Shown: one piece after another, positions 14,672 through 24,483 of the stretch
How positions within the stretch are numbered: position 1 is the stretch's first letter
Layout of the letters: the number at the start of each line of letters is the position of its first letter
From: Brevibacterium album DSM 18261
Lineage (GTDB): Bacteria; Actinomycetota; Actinomycetes; Actinomycetales; Brevibacteriaceae
Assembly: GCF_000426445.1 (NCBI RefSeq)
Contig: NZ_AUFJ01000011.1
Coordinates: 1-64,000, forward strand
Direction: 5' to 3'
DNA length: 64,000 nucleotides
Notes under the pieces: generated by a model
The model's database searches: none
Told to the model about the DNA's origin: nothing
Seen by the model: the letters and a program-made list of their open reading frames with translations, nothing else
Translations under genes and position numbers: made by a program

Positions 14672-17600
14672 TCAGTCCTCCGCGTCTCCTGCGGCGAGCG
14701 CCTCCCTACTGGCCCGCATCGCCGCCTTGGACTCCTTCCGCCGGACGCTGCGCTCGCGGCGGCGCTCCTTCGCCCGTTCCGTGAGATAGTACAGGACCGG
14801 GACCAGCACAAGGGTCAGCAGCGTCGAGGACGTGAGCCCGCCGATCACGACGATCGCGAGCGGCTGCGAGATGAACACCCCGCCCCCGGTGAGCCCCAGC
14901 GACATCGGCACGAGCGCGAAGATCGTCGCCGCCGCCGTCATGAGGATGGGCCGCAGCCGCAGGCGCGTCCCGTGCAGCACCGCGTCCATGAGCTCCATGC
15001 CGCCCTCGCGGAACTTGTTGATGAGGTCGATGAGCACGATCGCGTTCGTCACCACGATGCCGATGAGCATGAGCAGGCCGATCATCGACGGGATGCCGAG
15101 CGGGATCTGCGTGATGACGAGCAGGAGGACCGCGCCCGTCGCCGCGAACGGGATCGAGACCAGCAGCACGAGCGGCTGCACGATGGACCGGAACGTCCCG
15201 ATCATCACCATGAGCACGAGCACGATGGCGGCGAGCATCGCGAGTCCCAGCTGCGAGAAGGACTCCATGAGGTCCTCCGCCGCACCGGCCACCGCGAAAC
15301 TCACGCCGGCGGGCAGGTCCGCCTCGGCCTCGAGCTGCGCGACCGCGGCCGACACCGCGCTCAGCTGCCCCGCCTCGGGCGTCACGGACACGGTGGCCTG
15401 GCGCTCGCCCTCGGCCCGGCTGATGCTGGGGGCGGTCTGCACCTCCTCGACGTCCGCGAGTGCGTCCACCGTGATCGCGCTGCCCGTGATGTCCGGGACG
15501 GCCTCCTGCTCGTCGGCGAGGGCCTCCTGCTCCTCCTGCTCCTGTCGCTGCTGCTCCTGTGTCTCGCGCAGGTCGGCGATGCCGTCCTCGGCCTCCTGCA
15601 GGCCGTCGCGGGCATCGGCGAGCGCGTCCTCGAGCTCCGCTGCGGGATCGGGCTGCTCCGGCGGCGGCCCGGAACCGGGATTGCGCAGCTGATCGAGCTG
15701 GTCCTCGAGCTCCTGCACCTGGTCCGCGGCCTGATCGCGCATGTCGATCGCCTGGTCCATCGCCTCCCGGTTGGCCTCCTCGGCCTCGCGCTCGGCCTCT
15801 GCCGCGCGGGCGTCCATGCGCTCGTCGATGGAGTCCTGGGCCTCCTCCTGCGCCTGCTGCGTCTGGCGCTGGCTCACCGGCAGCTCCAGGTTCGCGATCT
15901 CCTCCGGCGAGGCGTCGGGATGCGTGGGCGCGATCCTGATGTCCCGCTCCGTGCCCTCGAGCGTGAGGGTGCCCGCGGGCACGCCCTGCAGGGCCGCGGC
16001 GATGGCCTGGCCCACCTCGGCCTGCGTGAAGCCGTAGTCGGCGGCGACCTCGCGGTCGACGTCCACGCTCAGCACGGGCTGCTCGCCCGCGAGGTCGTGA
16101 CTCGCCTCGGCGACGCCTGGCAGCGCGGCGGCCTGCTCGGTGAGCTCCTGCGCGGCCTCCTCGATGGCCTGGGGATCCTGCCCCGTGAGGTTGATCGTGA
16201 CATCCTCCGAGAGCTCCTGGGAGGCGCCGCCCACCGAGACCTCGCCGGCGTCCTCGAGCGCGGAGAGCGCATCGGACAGGCGCGCGGTGGCCTCCTGCGG
16301 CTCCGCGTCCTCGGCGAGGGTCACGGTGAAGGAGTTCGAGCCGCCGCCTCCGCCCATCATCCCGCCGCCACCGCCGATGGTGGAGAGGTAGTCCTCGATG
16401 TCCGGGTCCTCGGCGAGGACCTCCTCGACGCGCTGGGCGGCCTCGTCGCTCACCTCGAGCGAGGTGCCGTCCTCGAGCTCCTGCGTGACGTAGAGGGAGG
16501 TCTGGCCCTGTTCGCCCAGCAGATCCGTCTTGAGGAACGTCGCGAGCACGAGGGTGAGGACGAGCACGACGGCGGATATTCCCAGCGTGCGTCCGGGATG
16601 CCGCAGTGCGGCCTGGATGGTGGGCAGGAAGCCCTGCTGCAGGCGGTCGATGGGGCCGGAGGCCTCTCCCGTGGGATAGGGCTCGACGACGGAGGCGGCG
16701 GCGACGAGCGGCCGCGGGGCCCGGCCCTTGGCCTCGCGCTTGGCATTGGCCTTCTCGATCCTCGCGTTCTTCCGCTCCTGCCGCCGCAGCGCCTTGGCCT
16801 CCTGTTTCTCCCGCCAGGCCGCATAGCGCGCATCGGACCGCTCCTGCCGGGCAGGGCTGAGCGGCCGCGGACGGTGCCGGAGGAACCAGTACGCGAGCGT
16901 CGGCACGATCGTGAGCGAGACGAGGAGGGAGGCGACCATCGCGAGGCTCACGGTGATCGCGAAGGGCCGGAAGAGCTGGCCGGCGATGCCGGAGACGAAG
17001 ACGATGGGCAGGAACACCGCGACCGCCGTGAGCGTCGAGGCGGTCACAGCGCCGGCGACCTGGCGGACGGAGGCGACGATATCCTCGACCGTGAGCTCGC
17101 TCATGCCCTGGCGTCTGCGGATGTTCTCGATGACGACGATGGAGTCGTCCACGACGCGGCCCACCGCGATGGTGAGCGCTCCCAGCGTGAGGAGGTTGAG
17201 CGTGTACTCGCCCACCCACAGGCCGATCATCGCGATGAGCAGTGACATCGGGATCGAGATCGCGGCGATGATCGTGGACCGGAACGTCCCCAGGAACGCG
17301 AGGATCACGAGCACTGCGAAGAGGAGCCCGAGGCCGCCCTCCACCGAGAGGTCGTGGATGGACTGCTCGATGTCCGGGGCCTGGTCGAAGATCGTCGTGA
17401 ACTCGACGTCCTCGCCCAGCTGGGGCGAGGCCGCGTCGATGGCATCGGCGACGGCGTGCGAGACCTCCACGACATTGGCCTGCGGGGTCTTGGTCACGGA
17501 CAGGGAGAGGGCGTCGGCGCCGTTGGCGCGGGAGAGCGAGGTCTGCTCGACCTGAGCCAGCTCGACGTCCGCGACGTCCGCGAGGACGATGGGGCCGTCC

Positions 17601-18340
17601 TCGGTCTGCAGCGGGGTCTCGGCCACGGTCTCGACCGCATCGAGCTCGGAGCCGACCTCGACGGAGAGGGACCGCCCGTTCTCCGTCGTGCTGCCGCCCG
17701 GGGTGACGGTGCCGGCGGCCTCGATCGCTTCCATGATCTGCGGTGCGGCGATGCCGTGCTCCTCGGCCTGTGCCGAATCGAGGGTGATCGAGACCTCCTG
17801 CTCCCGCTGGCCGCTGAGGTCCACGGTCGCGACGCCGGGCAGCGATTCGAGCTCCGGGACGAGACCGGACTCGACGCGCGAGCTCAGGTCCTCCTCGCCC
17901 GTGGCCGAGGACACCGCGAGGCTCACGACGGGGACCGCGTCCATCGAGGCGGAGATCACCTCTGTCTCGGCGGAATCGGGAAGGGAGGCGGCTGCTCCGT
18001 CGACAGCCCGGCGGACCTCGCCCTCGAGCTGGTCCTCATCGGCGTCGAACGGCCACCACACCTCTGCGTACATGGAGCCGGGCGTGGTCTCCGTCGTGAC
18101 GGAGTCCACGTCCGGGATCGCCATGAGCGCGGTCTCCAGCGGAGCCGTGACGGTGTCCTCCACCACCTCGGGCGAGGCCCCCGGCAGACTCGCGCCCACC
18201 ACGATGACCGGTGTGGAGATCGACGGCATCGTCTCCTGGTTGAGCTTGGTGGTCGCCACGATGCCGGAGACCATCACCGCGGCGGTGACCATCCCCACTA
18301 TCAGGCGATTGAGCAGGCTCATCCTCGTCAAGGCCGTCAC
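14672..18340 (-). CDS. RND-family efflux transporter (AcrB/SwrC type) with coiled-coil insertion
   Basis: A 1222-residue RND permease driven by the proton gradient. The N-terminal helix (LLNRLIVGMVTAAVMVSGIV), the helix-4 proton-relay pair in GRVVDDSIVVIENI (about residues 397-398), and the second-half motif VTNAIVLIDLINKF are all present. Two unusual inserts occur: a Lys/Arg/Glu-rich cytoplasmic linker at about 490-550 and a Glu/Gln-rich coiled coil at about 820-950 in the second extracytoplasmic domain. A Gly/Met-rich stretch lies near 655-667. GTG at 18340 has GAGGG 4 nt upstream. No membrane-fusion protein or outer-membrane gene is adjacent, as expected for a Gram-positive SwrC-like pump. 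Confidence 0.87.
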   Translation of the reverse strand: MTALTRMSLLNRLIVGMVTAAVMVSGIVATTKLNQETMPSISTPVIVVGASLPGASPEVVEDTVTAPLETALMAIPDVDSVTTETTPGSMYAEVWWPFDADEDQLEGEVRRAVDGAAASLPDSAETEVISASMDAVPVVSLAVSSATGEEDLSSRVESGLVPELESLPGVATVDLSGQREQEVSITLDSAQAEEHGIAAPQIMEAIEAAGTVTPGGSTTENGRSLSVEVGSELDAVETVAETPLQTEDGPIVLADVADVELAQVEQTSLSRANGADALSLSVTKTPQANVVEVSHAVADAIDAASPQLGEDVEFTTIFDQAPDIEQSIHDLSVEGGLGLLFAVLVILAFLGTFRSTIIAAISIPMSLLIAMIGLWVGEYTLNLLTLGALTIAVGRVVDDSIVVIENIRRRQGMSELTVEDIVASVRQVAGAVTASTLTAVAVFLPIVFVSGIAGQLFRPFAITVSLAMVASLLVSLTIVPTLAYWFLRHRPRPLSPARQERSDARYAAWREKQEAKALRRQERKNARIEKANAKREAKGRAPRPLVAAASVVEPYPTGEASGPIDRLQQGFLPTIQAALRHPGRTLGISAVVLVLTLVLATFLKTDLLGEQGQTSLYVTQELEDGTSLEVSDEAAQRVEEVLAEDPDIEDYLSTIGGGGGMMGGGGGSNSFTVTLAEDAEPQEATARLSDALSALEDAGEVSVGGASQELSEDVTINLTGQDPQAIEEAAQELTEQAAALPGVAEASHDLAGEQPVLSVDVDREVAADYGFTQAEVGQAIAAALQGVPAGTLTLEGTERDIRIAPTHPDASPEEIANLELPVSQRQTQQAQEEAQDSIDERMDARAAEAEREAEEANREAMDQAIDMRDQAADQVQELEDQLDQLRNPGSGPPPEQPDPAAELEDALADARDGLQEAEDGIADLRETQEQQRQEQEEQEALADEQEAVPDITGSAITVDALADVEEVQTAPSISRAEGERQATVSVTPEAGQLSAVSAAVAQLEAEADLPAGVSFAVAGAAEDLMESFSQLGLAMLAAIVLVLMVMIGTFRSIVQPLVLLVSIPFAATGAVLLLVITQIPLGIPSMIGLLMLIGIVVTNAIVLIDLINKFREGGMELMDAVLHGTRLRLRPILMTAAATIFALVPMSLGLTGGGVFISQPLAIVVIGGLTSSTLLTLVLVPVLYYLTERAKERRRERSVRRKESKAAMRASREALAAGDAED

Positions 18341-18687
18341 GTGTCCCTCTTCCCGTTCTCGCGTGCTGCTGCCGGTGCCCGCCCGCGCCCGGCATGCGCC
18401 GGCTCCGCGCGGAGGCTCTTCTCCCGGACCCTGGATGATCCTCTCAGGATCGGAGGGCCGCCGCGTCCCCCTGAAGGCTGACATCGGCTCTCATACCTGA
18501 GGATGAGACGCGCTGTCCGCATCGGCCCCCGGCCCACCCTAGGAGCGCGGACCCGTACGAGACCCGGGGGTTTTCCCCACCTGTGAGGGTGGTCAGCCTC
18601 CGCAGGCGCCGGCGCACTCGAGCGCGGGAGGCGGCCTGTGCGGTTGGCCACACGCGGCGCCGAGGAGGGCGCGCGGGGCACAGGGAC
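18341..18687. other. Divergent promoter region between the RND gene and pit
   Basis: No gene is visible here. A short inverted repeat GATCCT-CTC-AGGATC (18437-18451) lies about 100 bp upstream of the RND start and could be an operator. A run GGGGGTTTTCCCC (about 18567-18579) is a small palindrome of no clear role. The Pho box and pit promoter follow. Confidence 0.4.
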
Positions 18688-18720
18688 GTTCATCCGGCGT
18701 TAAACTCGGGTTCGAGTGCG
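18688..18720 (+). promoter_or_regulatory. Pho box (three 11-nt direct repeat units) upstream of pit
   Basis: GTTCATCCGGC (18688-18698), GTTAAACTCGG (18699-18709) and GTTCGAGTGCG (18710-18720) are contiguous 11-nt units each starting GTT. The first is one base from the Streptomyces PhoP unit GTTCACCCGGC. TAAACT inside unit 2 could be a -10. The pit start follows 60 bp downstream. Confidence 0.72.
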
Positions 18721-18779
18721 CGCCATCCGATCCTGCGGAGTGGGCGGGCCGTCACCGTCCGTCGACACCGAGGCAGCCT

Positions 18780-20072
18780 GTGGAAATCGTCACCCTCACC
18801 GTCTTGCTGGTCATCGCGCTGGCGCTCTTCTTCGACTTCACCAACGGCTTTCACGACACGGCCAACGCCATGGCCACGCCCATCGCGACAGGGGCGCTCA
18901 AGCCCAAGACGGCGGTGGCGCTCGCGGCGGTCCTCAACCTCATCGGCGCGCTCCTGTCCACGGAGGTGGCGAAGACCGTCTCCGGCGGCATCCTCCACGA
19001 GGACCGGATCGGCGGGGACATCTTCCCCATGCTCATCTTCGCCGGCCTCGTGGGCGCGATCTTCTGGAACATGCTCACATGGCTGCTGGGGCTGCCCTCG
19101 AGCTCCTCGCACGCGCTGTTCGGCGGGCTCCTGGGCGCCACCATCGTGGGCATCGGGTTCACCGCGGTGAATGTGGCCGGAGTGATGTCGAAGATCGTGC
19201 TCCCGGCGCTGCTCTCGCCCCTCATCGCCGCGATCATCGCCTTCCTGTGCACCAAGCTCGCGTACCGGGCCACCCGCCGGTACTCCAAGGGCCCCAACGG
19301 CCGCGACGGCTTCCGGATCGGGCAGATCCTCACCTCCTCGCTCGTGGCGCTGGCCCACGGCACCAACGACGCGCAGAAGACGATGGGCATCATCACCCTC
19401 GTCCTCATCACGACGGGCTGGCAGTCGGCCGCGCACCACGAGCCGCAGACCTGGGTGGTCCTCAGCTGCGCCATCACGATCGCGCTCGGCACCTACATGG
19501 GAGGCTGGCGCATCATCCGCACGCTGGGCAGGGGGCTCACGGAGGTGAAGCCCGCGCAGGGCTTCTCCGCGGAGTCCTCGACGGCGGCGACCATCCTCGC
19601 CTCCTCGGCCCTCGGCTTCGCGCTGTCCACCACGCAGGTCGCCTCCGGCTCCGTCATCGGCTCGGGACTGGGCCGCCGCGGCTCCAAGGTCCGCTGGTCC
19701 ACCGCCGGCAAGATCGTGATCGGCTGGCTCCTCACGCTGCCGGCCGCGGGCCTGGTGGGCGGACTCGCCGCCGTCATCGTCGTGTGGCTGGGGCCCTGGG
19801 GCCTGCTGCTCGACTTCGTGCTCGCCGCCGGGGCGGTCGGCGGGCTCTACCTGCGTTCGCTGAAGAACCAGGTGGGAGCCGCGAACGCGATGAGCGATGT
19901 CGCCGAGTCCGGCAAGGCGGTCCGGCTGAAGAAGGGCGCGCGCCTGCGCTCGAAGGTGCGGCTGGAGAACGGCGAGGCCGGTGCCGGGGCGAAGGCCTCC
20001 GCCGAGCGCGTGAGCGATGAGACCCCCGCCGCAGCGCACGCGGCAGCACCCCGAGAGGACGAGAACGCATGA
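18780..20072 (+). CDS. pit: Low-affinity inorganic phosphate transporter (PiT family)
   Basis: A 430-residue membrane transporter that takes up phosphate with protons or as a metal-phosphate complex. The duplicated PiT signatures are visible: FTNGFHDTANAMATPIATGA near residues 20-40 and LVALAHGTNDAQKTMGI near 197-213. LGLPSSSSHALFGGLLGA is the conserved SSSH loop. A charged C-terminal tail of about 60 residues is likely cytoplasmic. GTG at 18780 is preceded by GAGG. Three Pho-box units lie 60 bp upstream, and the next gene overlaps its stop (ATGA at 20069-20072). Confidence 0.92.
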   Translation: MEIVTLTVLLVIALALFFDFTNGFHDTANAMATPIATGALKPKTAVALAAVLNLIGALLSTEVAKTVSGGILHEDRIGGDIFPMLIFAGLVGAIFWNMLTWLLGLPSSSSHALFGGLLGATIVGIGFTAVNVAGVMSKIVLPALLSPLIAAIIAFLCTKLAYRATRRYSKGPNGRDGFRIGQILTSSLVALAHGTNDAQKTMGIITLVLITTGWQSAAHHEPQTWVVLSCAITIALGTYMGGWRIIRTLGRGLTEVKPAQGFSAESSTAATILASSALGFALSTTQVASGSVIGSGLGRRGSKVRWSTAGKIVIGWLLTLPAAGLVGGLAAVIVVWLGPWGLLLDFVLAAGAVGGLYLRSLKNQVGAANAMSDVAESGKAVRLKKGARLRSKVRLENGEAGAGAKASAERVSDETPAAAHAAAPREDENA

Positions 20073-20398
20073 GCATCGACTGGCTGGCCTTCGTCCAGGT
20101 CTTCGTCGCAGCACTGGCCGGGGCCGGGCTCCTCGTGGGCCTCTACGCACTCGGACTGCGCCTCCTCGTGGTGGGCGGGAAGCCGCCCGTCGTCCCGCCC
20201 AAGGAGTTCCCCGACGCGATCACGGTGGTGACCGAGAAGGAGCGGCGCAAGGCCGAGCGGCGCGCGGAGAAGGCCGCCAGCCGGGTGCCGCTCACGGACG
20301 GGCAGAAGGGTCTCGTGCTGAGCCTGTCCTACACCTGCTTCGCCCTGTGCGGCTGCGTCATCGTGGGCGCGGTGCTCATCATCCTGCTCTTCCACTGA
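20069..20398 (+). CDS. Small membrane protein coupled to pit (function unknown)
   Basis: A 109-residue protein with a hydrophobic helix at each end (about 5-27 and 85-107) and a charged middle rich in Lys/Arg/Glu (EKERRKAERRAEKAASR). Its ATG overlaps the pit stop codon, so the two are almost certainly made together. Similar small proteins follow pit in other actinobacteria, but I know of no assigned function. It could be an accessory subunit or regulator of the transporter; this is inference from position only. Confidence 0.75.
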   Translation: MSIDWLAFVQVFVAALAGAGLLVGLYALGLRLLVVGGKPPVVPPKEFPDAITVVTEKERRKAERRAEKAASRVPLTDGQKGLVLSLSYTCFALCGCVIVGAVLIILLFH

Positions 20399-20501
20399 GC
20401 CGGCCGCGGCCGCCCGGCCGTGACCGCCCCGCGAGCCCGTGAGCTGTGGCACAGTGGTGTCCGGCGGCGCGTCCCACGGCCGCCGGAAGGAGCACAGAGA
20501 C

Positions 20502-22208
20502 GTGACCACCAGCCAGCTGTCCTACGCCTCGGGCGCCTCGGCCGTGCCCCTGCTGGGCGAGACCCTCGCCCAGTCGCTCGACGGAGCCGTCGCCGCGCAC
20601 GGCGAGCGGACCGCCCTCGTCGACCGGGCCTCAGGGCGCAGATGGACCTACGCGGAGCTGGCCGCGGAGGCGGACGAGGCCGCCGCGGCCCTCGCCGAGC
20701 GCGGCATCGCCGCGGGTGACCGGGTGGGCCTGTGGGCGCAGAACGTGCCGGAGTGGACCGTCGTCCAGTACGCCTGCGCGCGACTGGGCGCGATCCTCGT
20801 GAACATCAACCCCGCCTACCGCACGCATGAGCTCGCCTATGTGCTCGGCCAGTCCGGGGCCCGGATGCTCATCAGCCAGATCGCGGCGCCGCCGCACTCG
20901 GACTTCGTCGCGCTGGCGCGGGAGGCCGCGGCTCAGACCCCGCAGCGACCCGAGCTCGTCTTCCTCGACACGGTGCCCGGCCCGCTGGGCGCGGACGCCG
21001 GTGCGCGGCTGGGGCCGGGGGAGTCCTTCGCGCAGCTCCGGGAGCGGGGCCGCGAGCTGCTCGCGGACCCGCACGCCCGGTGGGACGTGCGCCTGCGGCA
21101 GATCTCCGACGGCCTCAGCTGCGACGATCCGATCAACCTGCAGTACACCTCGGGCACCACGGGCTTCCCCAAGGGCGTCACGCTCACCCACCACAACCTG
21201 CTCAACAACGGGTACTTCATCGGGGGGATGCTCGGCTACACCGCCGAGGATGCGGTGGTGCTCCCCGTGCCCTACTTCCACTGCTTCGGGATGGTCATCG
21301 GCACGCTCGCGATCGTCTCCCACGGCGCCCGCGCCGTCATCCCCTCGGCGAGCTTCGACCCGGCTGCTGCGCTCGCCGCCGTCGAGGCCGAGCGCGCGAC
21401 CTCGCTGTACGGGGTGCCGACCATGTTCATCGCCGAGCTCTCCCTGCCGGACTTCGCCGACTACGACCTCTCCTCGCTGCGCACCGGCGTCATGGCCGGA
21501 TCGCCCTGTCCCGTCGAGGTGATGCGGAGGGTCATCGACGAGATGCACATGTCCGAGGTCGCGATCTGCTACGGCATGACCGAGACCTCGCCGGTCTCGA
21601 CCATGACGCGCACCGACGACACGCTCGCACGCCGCACGGAGACCGTGGGCAGGGTCATGCCGCATGTCGAGGTCAAGGTCGCGGACCCGGTCACGGGCCA
21701 GGCGGTGCCGCGCGGGGTCAAGGGCGAGGTGTGCACGCGCGGATACTCGGTGATGCGCGGGTACTGGGAGGAGCCGGAGAAGACGGCCGAGGCGATCGAC
21801 GAGGCCGGCTGGATGCACACCGGCGATCTCGGGATCATGGACGACAGCGGCTACCTCGATGTCTCCGGCCGCATCAAGGACATGGTGATCCGGGGCGGGG
21901 AGAACCTCTATCCGCGCGAGATCGAGGAGTTCCTCTACACCCACCCCGCGATCCGGGACGTGCAGGTGGTGGGCGTACCGGATGACAGGTACGGCGAGGA
22001 GCTGCTGGCCTGGGTCATCCTGCGCGAGGGATACGAGACCCTCACCGCCGACGAGGTGCGGACGTTCGCCGCGGGCAGGCTCGCCCACCACAAGATCCCG
22101 CGCTACGTCGAGGTGCGCCAGGCCTTCCCCATGACGGTCTCAGGCAAGATCCGCAAGGTCGAGCTGCGCGAGGAGGGGGCGGCCGTGGTGAGCGGACGGC
22201 AGGGCTGA
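20502..22208 (+). CDS. AMP-forming acyl-CoA synthetase
   Basis: A 568-residue member of the ANL adenylation family. The P-loop-like motif is [19 protein letters not shown], followed by [10 protein letters not shown], the ATP-ribose aspartate region HTGDLG, the hinge [20 protein letters not shown] and the catalytic lysine in [10 protein letters not shown] near the C-terminus. It activates a carboxylic acid, probably a medium- or long-chain fatty acid, as its CoA thioester. The GTG at 20502 has AAGGAG about 9 nt upstream. It stands alone between pit and oligopeptidase B, so the precise substrate is unknown. Confidence 0.88.
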   Translation: MTTSQLSYASGASAVPLLGETLAQSLDGAVAAHGERTALVDRASGRRWTYAELAAEADEAAAALAERGIAAGDRVGLWAQNVPEWTVVQYACARLGAILVNINPAYRTHELAYVLGQSGARMLISQIAAPPHSDFVALAREAAAQTPQRPELVFLDTVPGPLGADAGARLGPGESFAQLRERGRELLADPHARWDVRLRQISDGLSCDDPINLQYTSGTTGFPKGVTLTHHNLLNNGYFIGGMLGYTAEDAVVLPVPYFHCFGMVIGTLAIVSHGARAVIPSASFDPAAALAAVEAERATSLYGVPTMFIAELSLPDFADYDLSSLRTGVMAGSPCPVEVMRRVIDEMHMSEVAICYGMTETSPVSTMTRTDDTLARRTETVGRVMPHVEVKVADPVTGQAVPRGVKGEVCTRGYSVMRGYWEEPEKTAEAIDEAGWMHTGDLGIMDDSGYLDVSGRIKDMVIRGGENLYPREIEEFLYTHPAIRDVQVVGVPDDRYGEELLAWVILREGYETLTADEVRTFAAGRLAHHKIPRYVEVRQAFPMTVSGKIRKVELREEGAAVVSGRQG

Positions 22209-22230
22209 GCCGCCGGGCTAGGCTGAGGGG

Positions 22231-24480
22231 ATGAGCTCTGCCGCCTCCGCACCCGTCCCTCCCGTCGCCGCCCGCAGGCCGGTCACCCGCACCCACCACG
22301 GGCACACCTTCATCGACGACTACGAGTGGATGCGGGACACGGACTCCCCGGAGGTCCGTGCGCACCTCGAGGCGGAGAACGCCTTCACGGAGGCGCGCAC
22401 CCGCCGTCTGGAACCGCTGCGGGAGGCGATCTTCTCCGAGATCGTCGCGCGCACCCGGCTCACGGACATGACCGTTCCCGCCCGCCTCGGCGACTGGTGG
22501 CTGTTCTCGCGCAGCGCGGAGGGCCTCGACTACCGCATCCATGTCCGGGTGTCGGCCTCCCCCGGCGACTGGACGCCCCCGGAGATCGACCCGGAGGCGG
22601 CAGGCGAGGACGAGCAGGTTCTGCTCGACTGCAACGCCGAGGCCGCCGGCGCCGGTTTCTTCTCCCTCGGCGCGCTCTCCTTCTCCGCCGACGGGCGGTA
22701 CCTCGCATGGGCGGCGGACACGACGGGCGATGAGCTGTTCACCCTCCGCATCCGCGATCTCGCAACGGGTGAGGACCTGCCGGAGGAGATCGAACGGACG
22801 TTCGCCGGCGCGGAGATCGATCCGCGCGGGGAGTGGGTCTACTACACGACCGCCGATGAGGCATGGCGCCCGCACCGCCTGTGGCGGCACCGCATCGGCA
22901 CGGCTCCGGCCGAGGACGAGCTGCTGCTCGAGGAGGACGACGAGAGCTTCTGGCTGGGCTTCGACCTGTCCCGCTCGGGAGACCTGCTGCTCATCTCCTC
23001 GCAGTCGAAGAACACGAGCGAGTGGTGGACCCTCGACCTGCGCGAGGAGCCCGCCGGTTCCGCGGGGACCGCACCGCGTCAGGTGTGGCCGCGGGTGAGC
23101 GGCGTCGAGTACGCCGTCGAGCACTGGCGGGACGGGCGCTCTGCAGCGCCCGGCGGGGACCGCCTCCTCATCACCCACAACCGCGATCGCAGGGACTTCT
23201 CGATCACCGAGGTGCCGCTGTCCGACCCCACCGCGCCCGGGACCTCCGTCGCCGAGGAGCTGTGGCGGGACCCGGCCTCGGGCGGGGCGCGGATCGAGGG
23301 CGTCGACGCCTTCGCGGGCTTCCTCGCGGTGAGCTGCCGGCTCGGCGGGTTCGCACGCGTGGCGGTGCTGGCGCGTGACTCCGGGGCGCGTGCCTCCGAG
23401 GCGAGCGGCGGCTGGGGCACGGTGCGCGAGGCCGGCGCCGAGGGCCTGCGGGAGCTCACGGGGCAGGGGGCAGATGAGACTGCGGCACTGGGCACGACGG
23501 CACTGGGCAGGAACCTCGCATGGGAGCAGCCCCATGTCCGCATCAGCCACGAGAGCTTCGTGGAGCCGCACAGCATCGTGGACGTCGAGGTGCCCGGCGG
23601 CGAGGCCCGGCTGCGCAGGCGGCAGGAGGTGCGCGGCGGCGTGGACCTGTCCGCGTACGCCCAGCGGCTGGACTGGGCGTCCGCGGCCGACGGCGCGCGC
23701 ATTCCCGTGAGCCTCGTGTGGAAGCCCGGTGCGCGGGCGGGGGAGGGGCCTGCGCCCACCGTGCTCTACGGCTACGGCGCCTATGAGGCGAGCATGGACC
23801 CGCACTTCTCGGTGGCGCGGCTCAGCCTGCTCGACCGGGGAGCGGTCTGGGCGGTCGCGCACGTGCGCGGCGGCGGCGAGATGGGCCGCGGCTGGTACGA
23901 GGCCGGCAGGCTCGAGCACAAGCAGAACACGTTCTCGGACTTCGCAGCCGTCGCCCGGCACCTCATCGGCACGGGCCTCACGGAGCCCTCGCGGCTGGCC
24001 GCCCTGGGCGGCTCCGCGGGAGGCCTGCTCATGGGTGCGGTCGCGAACCAGGCACCGGAGCTGTTCGCCGGCATCGTCGCGGACGTGCCCTTCGTGGATC
24101 CCCTCACGAGCATCCTCATGCCCGAGCTGCCGCTGACGGTGGTCGAATGGGACGAATGGGGCGACCCGCTCCACGACCCCGAGGCGTATGCGCGCATCCG
24201 CGCGTACTCTCCCTATGAGAACGTCGCGCGGCAGGACTATCCCCGCATCCTCGCGGTCACCTCGCTGCACGACACCCGCGTCCTGTGCGTGGAGCCGGCC
24301 AAGTGGACGGCGCGCCTGCGGGAGGTCGGCGCGGACGTGCTGCTGAAGACCGAGATGTCGGCCGGGCACGGCGGCGTGTCCGGGCGCTACGGCGCGTGGC
24401 GGGACACGGCCTTCGAGTTCGCCTGGCTGCTGGACGCGATCGGCGTCGAGCCGGACGGCACCGAGCCGAACGACGCCTGA
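22231..24480 (+). CDS. ptrB: Oligopeptidase B (S9 family serine peptidase)
   Basis: A 749-residue cytoplasmic peptidase with an N-terminal beta-propeller and C-terminal alpha/beta-hydrolase domain. The N-terminal HGHTFIDDYEWMRD motif is typical. The catalytic serine lies in LGGSAGGLLMG, the aspartate region in VTSLHDTRV and the histidine in EMSAGHGGVSGRY. It cleaves short peptides after basic residues. A TAGGCT -10 (22219-22224) ends 6 nt before the ATG and no properly spaced Shine-Dalgarno site exists, so translation may be leaderless. Confidence 0.9.
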   Translation: MSSAASAPVPPVAARRPVTRTHHGHTFIDDYEWMRDTDSPEVRAHLEAENAFTEARTRRLEPLREAIFSEIVARTRLTDMTVPARLGDWWLFSRSAEGLDYRIHVRVSASPGDWTPPEIDPEAAGEDEQVLLDCNAEAAGAGFFSLGALSFSADGRYLAWAADTTGDELFTLRIRDLATGEDLPEEIERTFAGAEIDPRGEWVYYTTADEAWRPHRLWRHRIGTAPAEDELLLEEDDESFWLGFDLSRSGDLLLISSQSKNTSEWWTLDLREEPAGSAGTAPRQVWPRVSGVEYAVEHWRDGRSAAPGGDRLLITHNRDRRDFSITEVPLSDPTAPGTSVAEELWRDPASGGARIEGVDAFAGFLAVSCRLGGFARVAVLARDSGARASEASGGWGTVREAGAEGLRELTGQGADETAALGTTALGRNLAWEQPHVRISHESFVEPHSIVDVEVPGGEARLRRRQEVRGGVDLSAYAQRLDWASAADGARIPVSLVWKPGARAGEGPAPTVLYGYGAYEASMDPHFSVARLSLLDRGAVWAVAHVRGGGEMGRGWYEAGRLEHKQNTFSDFAAVARHLIGTGLTEPSRLAALGGSAGGLLMGAVANQAPELFAGIVADVPFVDPLTSILMPELPLTVVEWDEWGDPLHDPEAYARIRAYSPYENVARQDYPRILAVTSLHDTRVLCVEPAKWTARLREVGADVLLKTEMSAGHGGVSGRYGAWRDTAFEFAWLLDAIGVEPDGTEPNDA

Positions 24481-24483
24481 GCG

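Noticed and set aside
14471..17245. A 924-codon open frame on the plus strand opposite the RND gene
   Set aside because: It is Arg/His/Asp/Leu-rich nonsense on the complementary strand of a gene with complete RND motifs. Very high GC keeps antisense frames open.
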